Shown: positions 46,701-58,800 of the stretch, one piece after another
How positions within the stretch are numbered: the stretch's first letter is position 1
Layout: each line of letters opens with the position of its first letter
NCBI GenBank assembly: GCA_003117195.1
Contig: BDSI01000017.1
Location: 310,001 to 374,000, forward strand
Origin: Eudorina sp. 2006-703-Eu-15
Taxonomy: Eukaryota > Chlorophyta > Chlorophyceae > Chlamydomonadales > Volvocaceae
Length of the DNA: 64,000 bases
Direction of reading: 5' to 3'
Position numbers and translations under genes: made by a program
Notes under the pieces: generated by a model
Told to the model about the DNA's origin: nothing
Database searches by the model: none
Seen by the model: the letters and a program-made list of their open reading frames with translations, nothing else

Positions 46701-47700
46701 GCCTGCGCCCTTGGCCAGCCAGACCGTCTCGTTACCACCGCTGGTGGGCCAGGTGGTACAAGTGAGGCTCACCACGTACCAACAAATGCCGATCTTGTGC
46801 ATGGCGCTGCGGGACGCGTCCGTCGAAATAAACAAGCCGGTGGTGGTCCTCGTGGTCGGGTAAGGTTCCTTCGTGCCACGTCGCGCAGTGCCCTCTGTAG
46901 GTTGTGTGCCGTGTCCTCCCTGAGACTTGTTGGCTCTACAACGCGGGGGCAGCATTTTTTGCGAGGCGGAATACGGTGCGCACCCGCTGGCTTCCACTCG
47001 TTGGTGAACTGCTTGGGTCTCGGCAAAGCATGGTGGTTGCGTTACCTTCGTGTTCAACATCTATGCCGTGTTCGTTGTGCTGACCCACAGCCCTACGCAT
47101 TTGATTGAGTTGATCAAGGCGGACTTGGGGGAGCGCCACCCGATGGTGGGGGTCTACGGCGCAGCATTCCTGGGAGGCGCGGGGGGGGCTGACCGCGGCG
47201 CCGCTGCCGGTGGTGGCAGACCCGCGGCAGGCGCGACGGCTGCCTGGCCCCTGAGGTTGAAAGTTGACCTGAGGTCGGGGGCTGTGGCGGAGAGCGGACT
47301 GGTGATTGAACCCCGCACGGCATACACAGCACAACTACGCGCGCAGCTTCATGCGCTGGATCAGCGTGCTGCGACGTCCACGGTCATTCTGGCCACACCT
47401 GCGACATTGGCAGTAGCAGGCACAGCAGCCAACAGCTCGGAGGTGTCATCCAGTCACGTTCAGGGGACAAGCATCGCGAACACGGTGGCAGCCGTGCGTG
47501 GGGCTCGTGGCTGGGCCCCACCTTCGGCAGAAGCCGAAGTGCAGGTTGAGGGCACGCTCGGGGCGCCGGTAGGCAGGGCGTTTGTCCCTGGGAATCGCGG
47601 TCACCGGGTACATGGGCTCTTGGCAGTCCAAGATGGCCACCGGCTGGGAAGCCGGCTTCGGGACTTGCAACCTTCGTGCGTTCACCGCCTAATGCGTTAA
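37717..47700 (+). CDS. Large helical protein of unknown family, 15 exons
   Basis: Exons: 37717-37756, 37933-39255, 39496-39694, 40109-40310, 40528-40638, 40893-41279, 41643-41795, 42045-42221, 42543-43164, 43702-43879, 44165-44584, 44925-45218, 45459-45847, 46076-46859, 47091-47700; phases agree throughout (about 1,962 codons). Exon 2 is Pro/Ala/Gly/Gln-rich and has an NLS-like PKKRTRE. From 39050 on the protein is Leu/Ala-rich and helical in repeated blocks (QLRAVVQLLLLVATELPPG, ALQTLTSWLVRQSDLVRDLG, LFREHVVAAFMDHLRS, LLPALLNLLVEGLVAARQAL), like a HEAT/ARM-type solenoid. Exon 14 has a Gln-rich stretch, then IKLAESA-type helices give way to a Gly/Ala-rich tail. I do not recognise the family and assign no function. 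The 5' end is uncertain: the 40-bp first exon and anything upstream are tentative, and the last exon could be longer or spliced. Confidence 0.65.
37802..37939 (+). repeat. 69-bp tandem duplication across a 3' splice site
   Basis: Copies 37802-37870 and 37871-37939 differ at a single base (T at 37851, G at 37920). In my model both copies fall in the intron before exon 2 of the helical-protein gene, and the acceptor CTTCGAAG is present in each (exon start 37864 or 37933). The 69-bp period is a multiple of three, so use of the upstream acceptor would add 23 residues in frame. Confidence 0.9.
43222..43543 (+). repeat. 17-bp G-rich minisatellite, about 19 copies
   Basis: A tandem array of GGGGGCTAGGGCTTGTG units, some one base shorter, covers 322 bp of intron 43165-43701. 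Every unit contains a TAG, so it cannot be coding in the frame of the upstream exon. Alternating runs of five and three Gs satisfy the four-G-tract pattern for G-quadruplexes on the coding strand, hence also in the pre-mRNA. It is not a telomere repeat. Confidence 0.95.
43604..43627 (+). repeat. Short GGGTC pentanucleotide array
   Basis: Four to five tandem GGGTC units ending in GGGG lie in the same intron, 60 bp after the 17-bp minisatellite. The array supplies a second G-quadruplex-capable stretch. It sits about 75 bp before the acceptor of the next exon at 43702. Confidence 0.85.
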
Positions 47701-49189
47701 AAGTGACGTTCTTCCGCGCGGTGACATCCGGTTTATTCTGGCAATGGGCAGTTAGTACCTGTACCATATTTATGCTGCTTGTCCCCTTCGGGTCCTCTTT
47801 GTTATCAACGGGGCCAGGCTTTAGATGGAGGGCTGCTCCCATTAGTTTCTGTCTCGCCGCCGCTTTGCTCTGCGTCGCAGAAAACAAGGCGTCAGGCCGG
47901 CGACGGCGAGGTCGCGCCTGGAGGGAAGCAGGATCTTGAAGAAGTGGACCTGGCCTGGCGAGGCTTATTGACAACAACGCCCCAACGTTACCCAGCAACG
48001 ATCCGGTCGTCGGAAGTCGAATTATAGAGGGCGTTTTCTCTCATCCATACTGGCCGATTTTGTGGCCGTGTTCTGGGTTTCCTTTCCTATCGGGTGATGC
48101 GCCAGTGACCCTGCAATGGGTCCGTTGCAACCAAGGTCGTCCAACTAATTTGCGCATGCACGGGCTGCAGGCTGTGTTGTAATAGTCGACACGGACGTTC
48201 AGACTCGGGCAAGTCCGCAGCCACAGTCATTGCCTTGATCACACATTTTCCAAAAGCCGTGTGCAGATCACGTACTAACTACTGATTGCTGTGCATGATG
48301 AACATGATGTAACGCAGCTCTCTGGTATCATAATATCTTCGGGCAGCGAATTTCCTACGCTGTCGCTGCGTGGTCGCGTATCCATTTGGACCGTGACACT
48401 CGACAGGTAGCTACCAGATCAGCGCACCAGTCGGGACCAGGGTCCACCGTGTAACAATTCATTCATTATACCCAATGCCAAGTGACCGATAAACGCGAAG
48501 CGATTGCAGAACTAAATCACCACCATAACAAAAATAAGTGTGTCCGCGGTTGCATCCCCATCACAGCTCGCCTTGACTTCTCTCAACCCTGTGCAGCCGT
48601 CCCGACTGTAGGACACTTTCCTCAAACGCGAGGCAAAATACCGAAGTCATGTTAAACTAACAAGAATGTTTGGTAAATGCTAGCTCCTGCCAAACCACAA
48701 TGATTGGCATCATGGCATGCCATCCTACGCCACGGTTAAACCGACCTCATTATACACACGCACACACGTAACGAGAGGCACTACTCTGTCCCTTGCATGT
48801 CACGCACAACTGTTCTGCCTGCCGGAGAACACACGCAACGATGATACCGAAGCGACTGACATGGCACAGCACGAGTTCTAAAGTCTACGTGAACACCGCG
48901 GCGCAAAACCAAGTTGTCAGTGCACGAAGGACGAACAGAAGAGTCCAGTGCCAAGCAAGCATACAGCGAGGAGAAACAGGAAAATCAGCAGTTAGTTCAG
49001 ATCAAAACGCAGTTAGTTCTCCTCGACACATTCGTCACAAACCAAGGCCCCAGGCCCCATTCAGTGCAACGCTCAGAGATTGTGTTCTTCATCATTCCCA
49101 GCAGTCGCTCCTTCTCCAGGAAATGCGGGCTGGCACGCGCTCGAAAGCTTAATCTTCAGGTTCATTCGCTTGCGTCTCACATCGCAGCT
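47701..49189. other. Convergent intergenic region before VPS13
   Basis: 1.5 kb between two convergent stops. It holds TGTAA copies for the upstream gene (48178-48182 and later copies near 48304 and 48451). I found no minus-strand TGTAA for the VPS13-like gene in this stretch. The plus-strand open frames at 48793-49207 have no splice or homology support. Confidence 0.5.
48178..48182 (+). promoter_or_regulatory. TGTAA poly(A) signal of the helical-protein gene
   Basis: First TGTAA after the stop at 47700, about 480 bp downstream; a plausible 3' end for the plus-strand gene. Confidence 0.45.
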
Positions 49190-52100
49190 CTACAGTTCGC
49201 CTGTTGATGCCCCGGCATGAGCACAGGCGCCCTCATTCGAAGGCTGCATGATGCGTAGTGACTGCAAATCCGCATCTGTTCCACCGGCATCACCCCCGAT
49301 AACTGCTGCCATGGGCGTGTTGAAGGCCCCCGACGCACTTCGCCCAATATGGCGGTTGAGCCGAAAGATCAGATCTTTATGGCCCTCTGCTGTCGCTGTC
49401 CGCATGCCCTTGTGAAGCGGCAACTTCAGTGACAAGCGACCAAGTTTCACCGGCTGGTGGTACTCAACGCTGACGGCATAGCCCCGCTCCAGGCCACGAA
49501 TGTTATCAATGTGGTCATTACGAAGGATCCATTTCACCCTGTAAGTCACAGTGAAGGATCCGGGTGCCGAATTCCCTGCTCCGGATGGCGTCGTTGGCAC
49601 ATGCCGGCGCGCGTAGAGGTACGCCAGATGCTTGTCCGTGAGTAGCACAACACGGGTTGTACGTGCCGCCACGACGTCCACCACTTCATCGTCTGCCAGA
49701 GACGAGGAAATCGCCGGTAGGGCTGCCTGCAGGCAGTCGTGAGAGGCGGGCTGGCAATCCGTCATCGACATTCATCGCAAATGCCGAGGGTGTGAATTTT
49801 CCTCGTAGGGTATTCAAAACGGCCTTTTATACGACCAGTATCTGCGGGAACAGCAAAGACATAGTGACTGTCACGAAAGGCTGCCGCACCTGCCAAGCTG
49901 CAATCAAAGTAGCTTGAATTGCTGCCTGTGCTGCACTTGCCCGCGCCGCCTGAACGATGTCGTTAATGACCAGGCCGGGTGCTTGGACCCTGCATTACCA
50001 CACCACGTCAAAGTCCTGCGCCCTCAAAGCTTGGGCGATCGGGCTTCCAATATTAAGCTCCTTACCTGCGGACCAGCTTGCCTTGAATGCCGCGCTTGCC
50101 TAGACACGCCAGGCCCAAGCCTTGCAACAATTTACTCGTGGCCTCCACTGCGCCAGCTGCAGGCCTCATCCCGAGCCCTACTGAAGCCTTGATGAAACCC
50201 ATGGGGACACCAAGTGAAACCAAGCCACCTTTCCAGCGGGCACCTGTGAGACGAAACAGCGCGCAGGTCTTCACAATGTGCTCCGTGCCATAGGGGTGTT
50301 GTATGGTACACATGACAGTCACATTGTTCCCGCTCAGCTTGGCGTCATATCCAGAGCCTTCCCTCACCAGCGGCAGGGTCGTGAATGAAACCGAACCCAG
50401 CCGACATCAGTCCCAGCACCACGTCACGTTGACACAGGTACAGCGCGTCCATCACTGTTTGCGGCTTCATGCCGAACCGCTGGGCCGTTTCCGGGTCCGA
50501 AAGGTTTGCGTTGTCCGATGAGAAGCGGGGCGGCAGGACGCTCATCAGCGCGCACATTGTGCGGCTCAACACGCCGATGATCTACGAAGCACGTGTTCAG
50601 AGAGCCAGGTCGAAAGCCAGCAACAATTCGTTATCGAAGAGGAAAAGCTATAATGCACGCAGGAAAGCTTATGAAGAATGGACACAATACATTTGTGAGA
50701 TCCAGCGCATGATTGGACAAAATGCTTCGCCGTGTGGACTCTGTGGACTCAGTCAATCAAGCAAGCGCGTAAACTTGAAGCAGTTCGCGTTCGTTCCCAA
50801 CGCACCTGTCCCATGAGTGTGAACGAGACATAGCCGATGCGTGCTGGCACTACCAGCGGGTTCACACGCTTCGCGGCAACGTCCTGGCCTAAGTCAACGA
50901 GCGCCAGACTGGCCCAAATAATTGATGCTGGGATTGCGGCAATGGCAGGGCCTGCGCCGCCCAAGACCTTCCGCGCCTGTGCCAGTGCGATCCATGAATA
51001 ATGGCGGTACAACTTGTTCACGAGGGAAACCCGATTGACAAGATGATTCTGCAGCTCCACGTATTCCAGCAGAATTGGAGCATTGGTGACATTAATCAGC
51101 TGGAACCCATTGCTGCCAGCGACACGCCCTAAGAGGCCTCGAAGCATGGAACGCTGTTGTTCGTCGTCCTGTAGTGCATTGGCATTGCAGAATGAGTGTG
51201 GCCAGTGATTTACCCTTGCAAATAAAACACGTAAATGGTTATAAATTAACAAGAAGGATAACCATGTATACAGCAGGTTAGTAGTCTAAACCACAATACA
51301 TAAAACATACAATATAATTATAGTACAATATAACCATAGTGTAATATCAATAACAGCAGCAGCAATAAGCACAAACGTAGCATACATAGGCCAGCGCAAT
51401 GATTGTGATGATAATAATAATAATATTATTATTACGCTGGGCATACCCTGGCGTGTGTTAAGGGGGCACAGACGATGATATTCATTAGAGCCTATACGAC
51501 GCCGCCACCGGCCCTGAACCAGATTTACCCTGTTAGCCCACCCCGTTGCATTCGATGTCGGTGTGCGAGGGTACGGGGCTTCGCTCCAGCAGCACCCGAC
51601 GGCGCTGTATGATGTCATACAGGCCAGCGCACACGGTTATATGTGCGCTTATTCACAGCATCAGCCCTATTGCGACTGCTGTCAGTCATGCACAGTATGC
51701 GATGTATGCACACTGCTGCGTTCGTCTATAAGCTGTGTTCGTCTATAACTTACCCGCCCAGATCCATTCGCGGACGAGTTGCCGCTCGTGTTAAAGCTGC
51801 TGGAGAGCGCCAGGGTCACGTTGATGAAGATGTCCGACAGATAGAATTCCTGCAAGCACATCACATACGCCACATGCGCCATACAGTTCCTTCCTTGTGA
51901 CGTTTGAACGTCATTGCGTAGTGATGACTCGCTCTATATAAGCATGGTACGACAAAGCTGTGTATTCAATCGATGGGGAACTCATGGGAGGGCCCTGGAG
52001 GGCACACCAGGTAAAGATATGGTTCTGCGCTGGTCGGACGCTCGACGCAATTGATTCGAAGTTATTCGAAAGCCAGACAAAGTCGGTGAATACATGACGC

Positions 52101-55100
52101 ACGGAAGAAAAATTTAACGAGCAGTTGGGATACAACGATGACTTGATTAGATTGATGTAGAAATATGTCACGCACCTCCAAGTAAAACCACATCGAGCTC
52201 TGTCCAAGCAAAAGTTCCAGCTCCTTAGCTTCCTTCATCTTCAACCAGTTGAGCGTGTCAGTCTTCGACTTATCCCGCCGTTCAATCACCGCCAGATCCT
52301 CGGCCGGCGCCAAGGTGCCTCCCTACCCATGACACAACGAAAAAGAAAAACCATCGTTCAGTCAACATTCCAACAACCTGCTGGGAGTACTTGTGTATGT
52401 ATGGTATGGTAAACCATGATTTATCCTTGCTCACAGCAACTGGTTGACGTTATAAGTGCTTGAAGCGACAAAACCCGCCGCCTACGCCGCCACATGACGG
52501 TCTACTTGACCGAGCGAGCTGAAACGCATCTCACCTGCATGGCGTCGATTTTGTGCTGCCAGGCCCGGTCCTGTCGAAAATCTTCAAGAGGAAGACCGTT
52601 GAGATAGGCAATCACGCCCTCGATAAATTCCTACGATGTGGTGCACACCAAGTGAGGCACAAACCGAACATATATGCAATATGGGCACACCACAACCATA
52701 CCTTATAAATAATTCAATCATCGTTGCATCCTGTTAGTATCCTTACCTGATCGGCCGAGAAATCTAAGGGCCCGAGTTCCAGCACTACTTTCTTGAACGC
52801 CAGGATGCCGACGCTGTCAAGCTGGCCTTTGGAGTTCATCATCGCGTGGTTGCTGCTCGCCTGGTTGTAGATTACCTAAGGGCAGAGGAAGCGAAAATGC
52901 AATGATATAACCAATAACAGCACAACTAAAACAGTAATAAAAACAATAATACTTCTCAGTTGACGAGGAAAGGACAACAGTCACGCACGCGCTCGGTTTA
53001 CGACCAAGACGTATTTCAAGGAATGAGCGGGGCTGGAGGGCGAGGGCCGGGCTGCAGGGGAGAGGCCCATGCCTGCTGGCATGTGCAATGCCCAATACAA
53101 CAGCCCGATCGCACGTACTTTACTAATACACGTCAAGCCAAGCATTACATGACAAATCCGCCCATTTACCTGGAATGTCATCAAAGGATCATGCATTGAT
53201 GGATCTTGGCTCGCAAGACGCAAAATAGGGTTGGTAGACCCAAAACGCTGCGCAACGCGCGCCTTGTGGCGACGCCGGGCCTGTGCTAAGCTGCCAGTAC
53301 AGGAAATCGAAATTGGGGCGGCAAGACGGCGGATAGCATGGGGTAAATGGTAATAGATTTATGCATTTCCGCATCTAATGTATGTAAATAATCTTTCGTC
53401 ACCTTTCCAGCTAGCTTTCAGACCCCAATCCCAATTGCTACTGCAAGAGCGAGTGTCCAGACCGTGTGGTCATTCAGGCCGCAGCAGCACGCCTCGGTTG
53501 CCTACGTGCTTGCGTGAGTGGAGACTTATCAACACCTATTTAGCAGACAATGAACATTACATGTGCGTGTAATGCATACCTGCTGGACCCTGATACATCA
53601 GCAGGCGAAAGGACGACCGGGTTTTTGGCCTCCAGCATTTGGTTGTCCAGCTGGATGGTCTTAATGGCCAATGACGCCTGCAATTCTGTACGTGTCTGCA
53701 CCATAAATGCCCGAATCTGTACGGCAAGTGGTCAAGAGGACAGCTTACATACCTCATACCGCGATATTGTCATCATGCATGAATCATATTTGCATCTGTG
53801 ACTGAGTTTTACCCTTTGTGCAACCGATGAACAGCATGCAGTGTGCCTGGAGACGTGGAGAGTGCCTTGGCGCCCATGCTCTAATAAGAAGTGTCTCCGG
53901 TTATTAATTTCTGGCTGATAGATGCCAGCGTCGTACCTTCATGCACGCTTCCATCAATGATTCAGTATGACATGCACGTCTCACGCAATATGACTTGCCG
54001 CTTACCTTCTGCATCGTGTAATTGAACAGCTCCTCAAGGCTAGTCTTGGCACACAACCCAATGCCCGCAAGGTCGAGATTGATATCCATCACGACACCGT
54101 GGACCTGCGAGCATTAAATTGATTACCACTCAGTTAGCGACAATCGTACAACAAGTTAAGCCGCAAAGATGCAAACATCCTCACCTGCGGCTTGTTGATC
54201 CTGATACGCATCAACACTTGCACGCTTGTGCCACCATCCTCTTCCAAAGCCTGCAGCTGCTCCAGTGAACGCTGTGACCGCGAGGCACGCCGTCGCCTCG
54301 TCAGTGCCAGCCACGCATATATCGGATCAGTCCCAGGGATGTGCGACAAGTGAACTTCCCCATCCGCGAGAAGCTTGTGATATGAGCCGCTCACTTGATC
54401 CAGCACCTGAAAAGCATACGTATTCGTTAAAATGGGGCGCTTTCTGAGCATCTGCGTAGGAACGGCATCCCACGTACCTTCAGGGACACTTTGCTTCCCA
54501 AGGGCACGTTCCTGAAAACGATGGCGTTCTTCGTAAATCGCGGGCTGATCGAGTTGCTGAAGGCTGAAACTGTATGTGTTTCACCGCCAACAGATATGGA
54601 AACAACAGCACGGGGAAGCATTGCCACCGACATCAAGTTCCCTGCTTGACGCCCATACACGGATGCTGCCAAACTTGCCCGTAGGCCCTCGCGTGGCAGC
54701 AGTCCCGAAATCTTCATCACGGATAACTCAAGGTTAACATAGTAAGACTCAGATAATGCCTTTGCGGACACTTGAACAGGGAAAGGCCGTGTGTTCGTGG
54801 CCGCACCGCCTCCCGCCAATGTTAAAGACGTGACGGTTTCAGACGCAGCCGAGGATGAACCGCGACTGGTCTCAACAGCAGAAGTCGCAGAGTTGTCTCC
54901 CATGAAGGCGGCGCTCGCTGTGGGAGTCAAAGGGTTCAGCTGTGCAAGTAGCTCAACCTTTTCATCCAAGATGCGCTCAAGGGTAGTCACCTCCCGCACC
55001 AGCATTCCCTCACTTGTCATGCTCCACTCGAACGAAAGCCCCACAAAGCCACGTACAAGCTGGAACCCTTGCTTGCGCTCCAGAGGTAAGCGCCATATTT

Positions 55101-55783
55101 GACTCTTGTCACGCCCAAGCGTGAATACCAAAGGAATACGCACACAGCCTGCAAACTGGCCAGCGCTGACAGTTAGACGCTGTATTGCTGTCTGCACAGA
55201 AGCGTCCGTTCCGTTCCGGGCAGGACCAGGGACCTGACGGGAAATGGACCCCCCAGGCAGCTGGTGCTTCACGCGACCTGCCCTGGCGCGAGCACGCCCT
55301 CCATACGCTGTATGCGGCTGCTCAGTACCCTTGGCGATGTAGAACTCGATTTGCAGCTCCGAAGACGCTGCAACATCCCGAAATATTTCTGTGTGATCTT
55401 GCATCGTGAATCGGGCTGTGCTTGCGATACCCGCGACACCAGCACCAGCGGGACCGTTGCTGTCGTTAGAACCGGTAGACACGCCATCCACAACCTGAGT
55501 CCAGTTGGCAGTACCTTGATCTACTGGGATACCATCCAGCAGACGTGTATTGCTCGAAGCAATCGCCATCTGCAAAGAAACGCACAAAAACTCCTTTCAG
55601 CTTGATGACATGGGCCTTCCAACGTTGATAATGAATTCCAGTTTCGTACTTGACCTAGAAAACAGTCAAGAAGGTCCCCGCGTACAATTTTGCAGCTTAT
55701 ATAATCATTATAACTTGATAATATAATTATTATAATTTGACAATCATTATTGAAATAATAATAGTAGTAATAATAATACTAAA

Positions 55784-55862
<79 letters not shown>

Positions 55863-58800
55863 GTTGTTGTTGTTGTTGCGGTCCCGAGCAAGCACATGAT
55901 TGATTATGGTTTAAGTCGAGGAGGTATGGTAAGTAAATATGCGTGCAGCAAGTACATCATCTACGCAACATTATTAAAATATACAAAGCAAAGCATACAA
56001 GGTATGTAAGCGACATGGAAATGTTGATGGTCGTGATAATTATGCCTGCGTATCTAAATAATAACAGGCCATCTACATTCTCTTCTCAGTAACACATTTA
56101 GAAGACATACACGCGCACCTTCGCCTCCACGGCAACCAGCTTCTCGTTGTTGTCCAGGCCAGCAGAAAGACCTTCCACGTATCGAAGTATTACGGTCAGG
56201 TCACCGCCGATGGGCAAGTCGACATCACCGCCGAACGCAGGAAGGGCCTCAAGGCCTTGAGCCATCATATCTTCGGTGATCGGTGCTGATTCGAAGAGGG
56301 GCGGAAACGAATCTACTGCGAAAGCAGCTTTGCCACTGCCAGGTAGTTGGCTCTGGTTCGACGGGCTGCGGCCATGGTGCGGTCGCTGCGCACTATTTGC
56401 AATCAATGGTGCAGCGGCGGCATTCCTGTTTGAGCCAGGAATTGGAAATGTGTATGCGCTGGCATTCCGCTGGCCAACCCCCATCGATGGAATACGCTGG
56501 AACGCGAAGGAAGCAGGGCTTGCTTGCGGAACAGCAGCATTAGAGCCCAGGCGTGGTCCCAACAGCGGTGTACTCGTCCCAGCAGAGTTTGCTCCATGCA
56601 ATTGCGACTTCAAGGCTTGGCCGACTTGCAAGCTGCTGCCAGGATTTCGTGGAACGGCACGCGCAGAGCCAAGCCTGTTCTGGAGGTGCATCTCTGGCGA
56701 GCCACCGGAAGCACCAGTCCCCACGCTTCCATTTCTTGCAGTGTCTGACTCGTGCCGTACCCCAAGGTCCGAATCCCATGATGTACCTAGCTGCTGCATA
56801 AGCCGCTGGTCCACCTCTTTCAGCCGCATTGCCACCTTCAATGCACGTCAATCAAAACATTCAAAAGCATTTGTAAGTGCAGGACATGATGAAGCACCTG
56901 ATGCATTCCACAGGCAATACATACATTTGTCCCGCGGGCAGCAAGCTACTCTAGCACGCACAATTTCAATATAAATTATCATCCACAAGATGAAGCGGCG
57001 ACGGACACGCAATTGTCAACCGTACCCGCTGCAGTCGATACGACAAATTCATCAAACTGTTTTCGTCGTCCACATACGCGGCGCCACTACGGTCCTCTGA
57101 AAAACATAGCACGCGTGTGGGGCCGTCGGCGTATACGGTGACATATACCTGCAGGGGCATGGTCATGCATAACGTACAAACTCAAGCGAAAGATAAAAAC
57201 CAAATAAACACTTGATGTATGTATGAGACAAGCACTGTTGTACGCATAATAATGCGGTAATAATTAATAATAATATTATTACCATTCTCGCTACCATTAT
57301 TATTAATAACAACAAGAACAGAGGCAGCCATTCTGGTTCTGGTTTCAGGGCGTGGCGTAGAGACACCCGTTTGTTAAGGGCCTATTAAATGACCGATAAC
57401 TTCATGGGCCGTGCAACATTAATAAACAAACCTTAGCGTGGATTTAAGGGGCCAACGGCAGTGAGTCTCGCGGAGCCTATACACCGCTAGCTGCCATCAG
57501 GGAGCGAGAGCGCGGGATGCTGCATGCTGCTGCAATTATCAACGAAATCCGACGTCAGCAACCTTTAAGCTCTTACTTTCTTCGCATTGTCTGTTAAAAA
57601 CTTGGCCCGTTCACGACCGTCCAATTGGGCCGCCAAAGCCCAAGAACGCGTTGACCGCGACTGTACGTATATTGTCGTGTTTGCGTCCACTGCATCCAAA
57701 TCCACGTCGATTGCGCTACCCTGCTGACAGTTTATTCAGAAACAGACCAACAGAGATACAATTGGCATAAATACGAATGCTATTAATGTTGCTATTCAAC
57801 GTATGACTGACACATGTGCATAATTACGTGTGTTCAGAGCACTATGCGGACATAAATACTCTAACCAACGCCTTTCATAAGCGTGCACGCCTCAAGGCAA
57901 TACAATACATACGATCGCGCGCACAGCAAACCTGCCTTACTTATCTACTGGCAAGAAAACCAACGTACCGGATCAGGGTCTGGGCCCCGCTGGCCTGAAG
58001 CGACAACCTTCACCACATGCCTGAGGCGCGGTTCATCCCACGCAAAGGGCATCTGATTTGCGCCTGGCTGAATTTCATCCCAGTCACTCCAGTAGTCCTC
58101 AGGGTCCCCGAGGCGGCTGTAGTCAGCTTGCTTCAGCCGAATAACTACATCGCGACACCGATTGATGATCATGTAGGGTGGCACAGACCTGCAAATACAT
58201 TGTTGGAGTCATATGTAAGGGCATGGTGCTGCCGAATTTGCAGCCAATGTTGATTTGCAAACAGGCCCAACTTGACTACGTAACCGTGGGTATCCACATC
58301 CCTGGTGCACAGCCTTGCGCATCACCACCAAAACTACCTTGCCCGCGCCCATGAAGCTGCCGGCGTGCAAATAACTGCAAGTGACAGGCCTGGGTGTATA
58401 GTGCAGCCTATCATAACTTAATTAAGCCCGGACAGTGTTATTTTGGCTTCTGGGTTCTTTTGGGTGAGCTGGTTACGGCGCCTTCAGATGCTGGGCGGGA
58501 CACCGTTGCAGTCCACAGAAAGGGTGCGTGTAGGCCGTAAAGTTTACAATACCTACGGTACGCTTCGCTTATGATTTAGGAGCATTGCATTTGCCACGTA
58601 ACTAACTGATACGTATGTCCGCTCATATGTGCGAAATTTACCCTTTGCTCTTGAGAGTGATGAGGACCGAGCCTGCTGGCCCAACACTAATGTTGACTGG
58701 AATGATGACGTACTCATTACGGTGCCGGTGCCGGATGCGAAGACCGAAATAATCTTCGATTTCCGGAAGTTTGAAGCTGCCTGCAATGACGGAATAAGCA

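Noticed and set aside
50244..50367. Apparent frameshift in the VPS13 C-terminal region
   Set aside because: The two frames are joined cleanly by a GTGAGG...CTCACAG intron (50244-50367) with matching phase, so there is no break.
55737..56009. Poly-isoleucine open frame
   Set aside because: It is a translation of the ATT microsatellite within a VPS13 intron.
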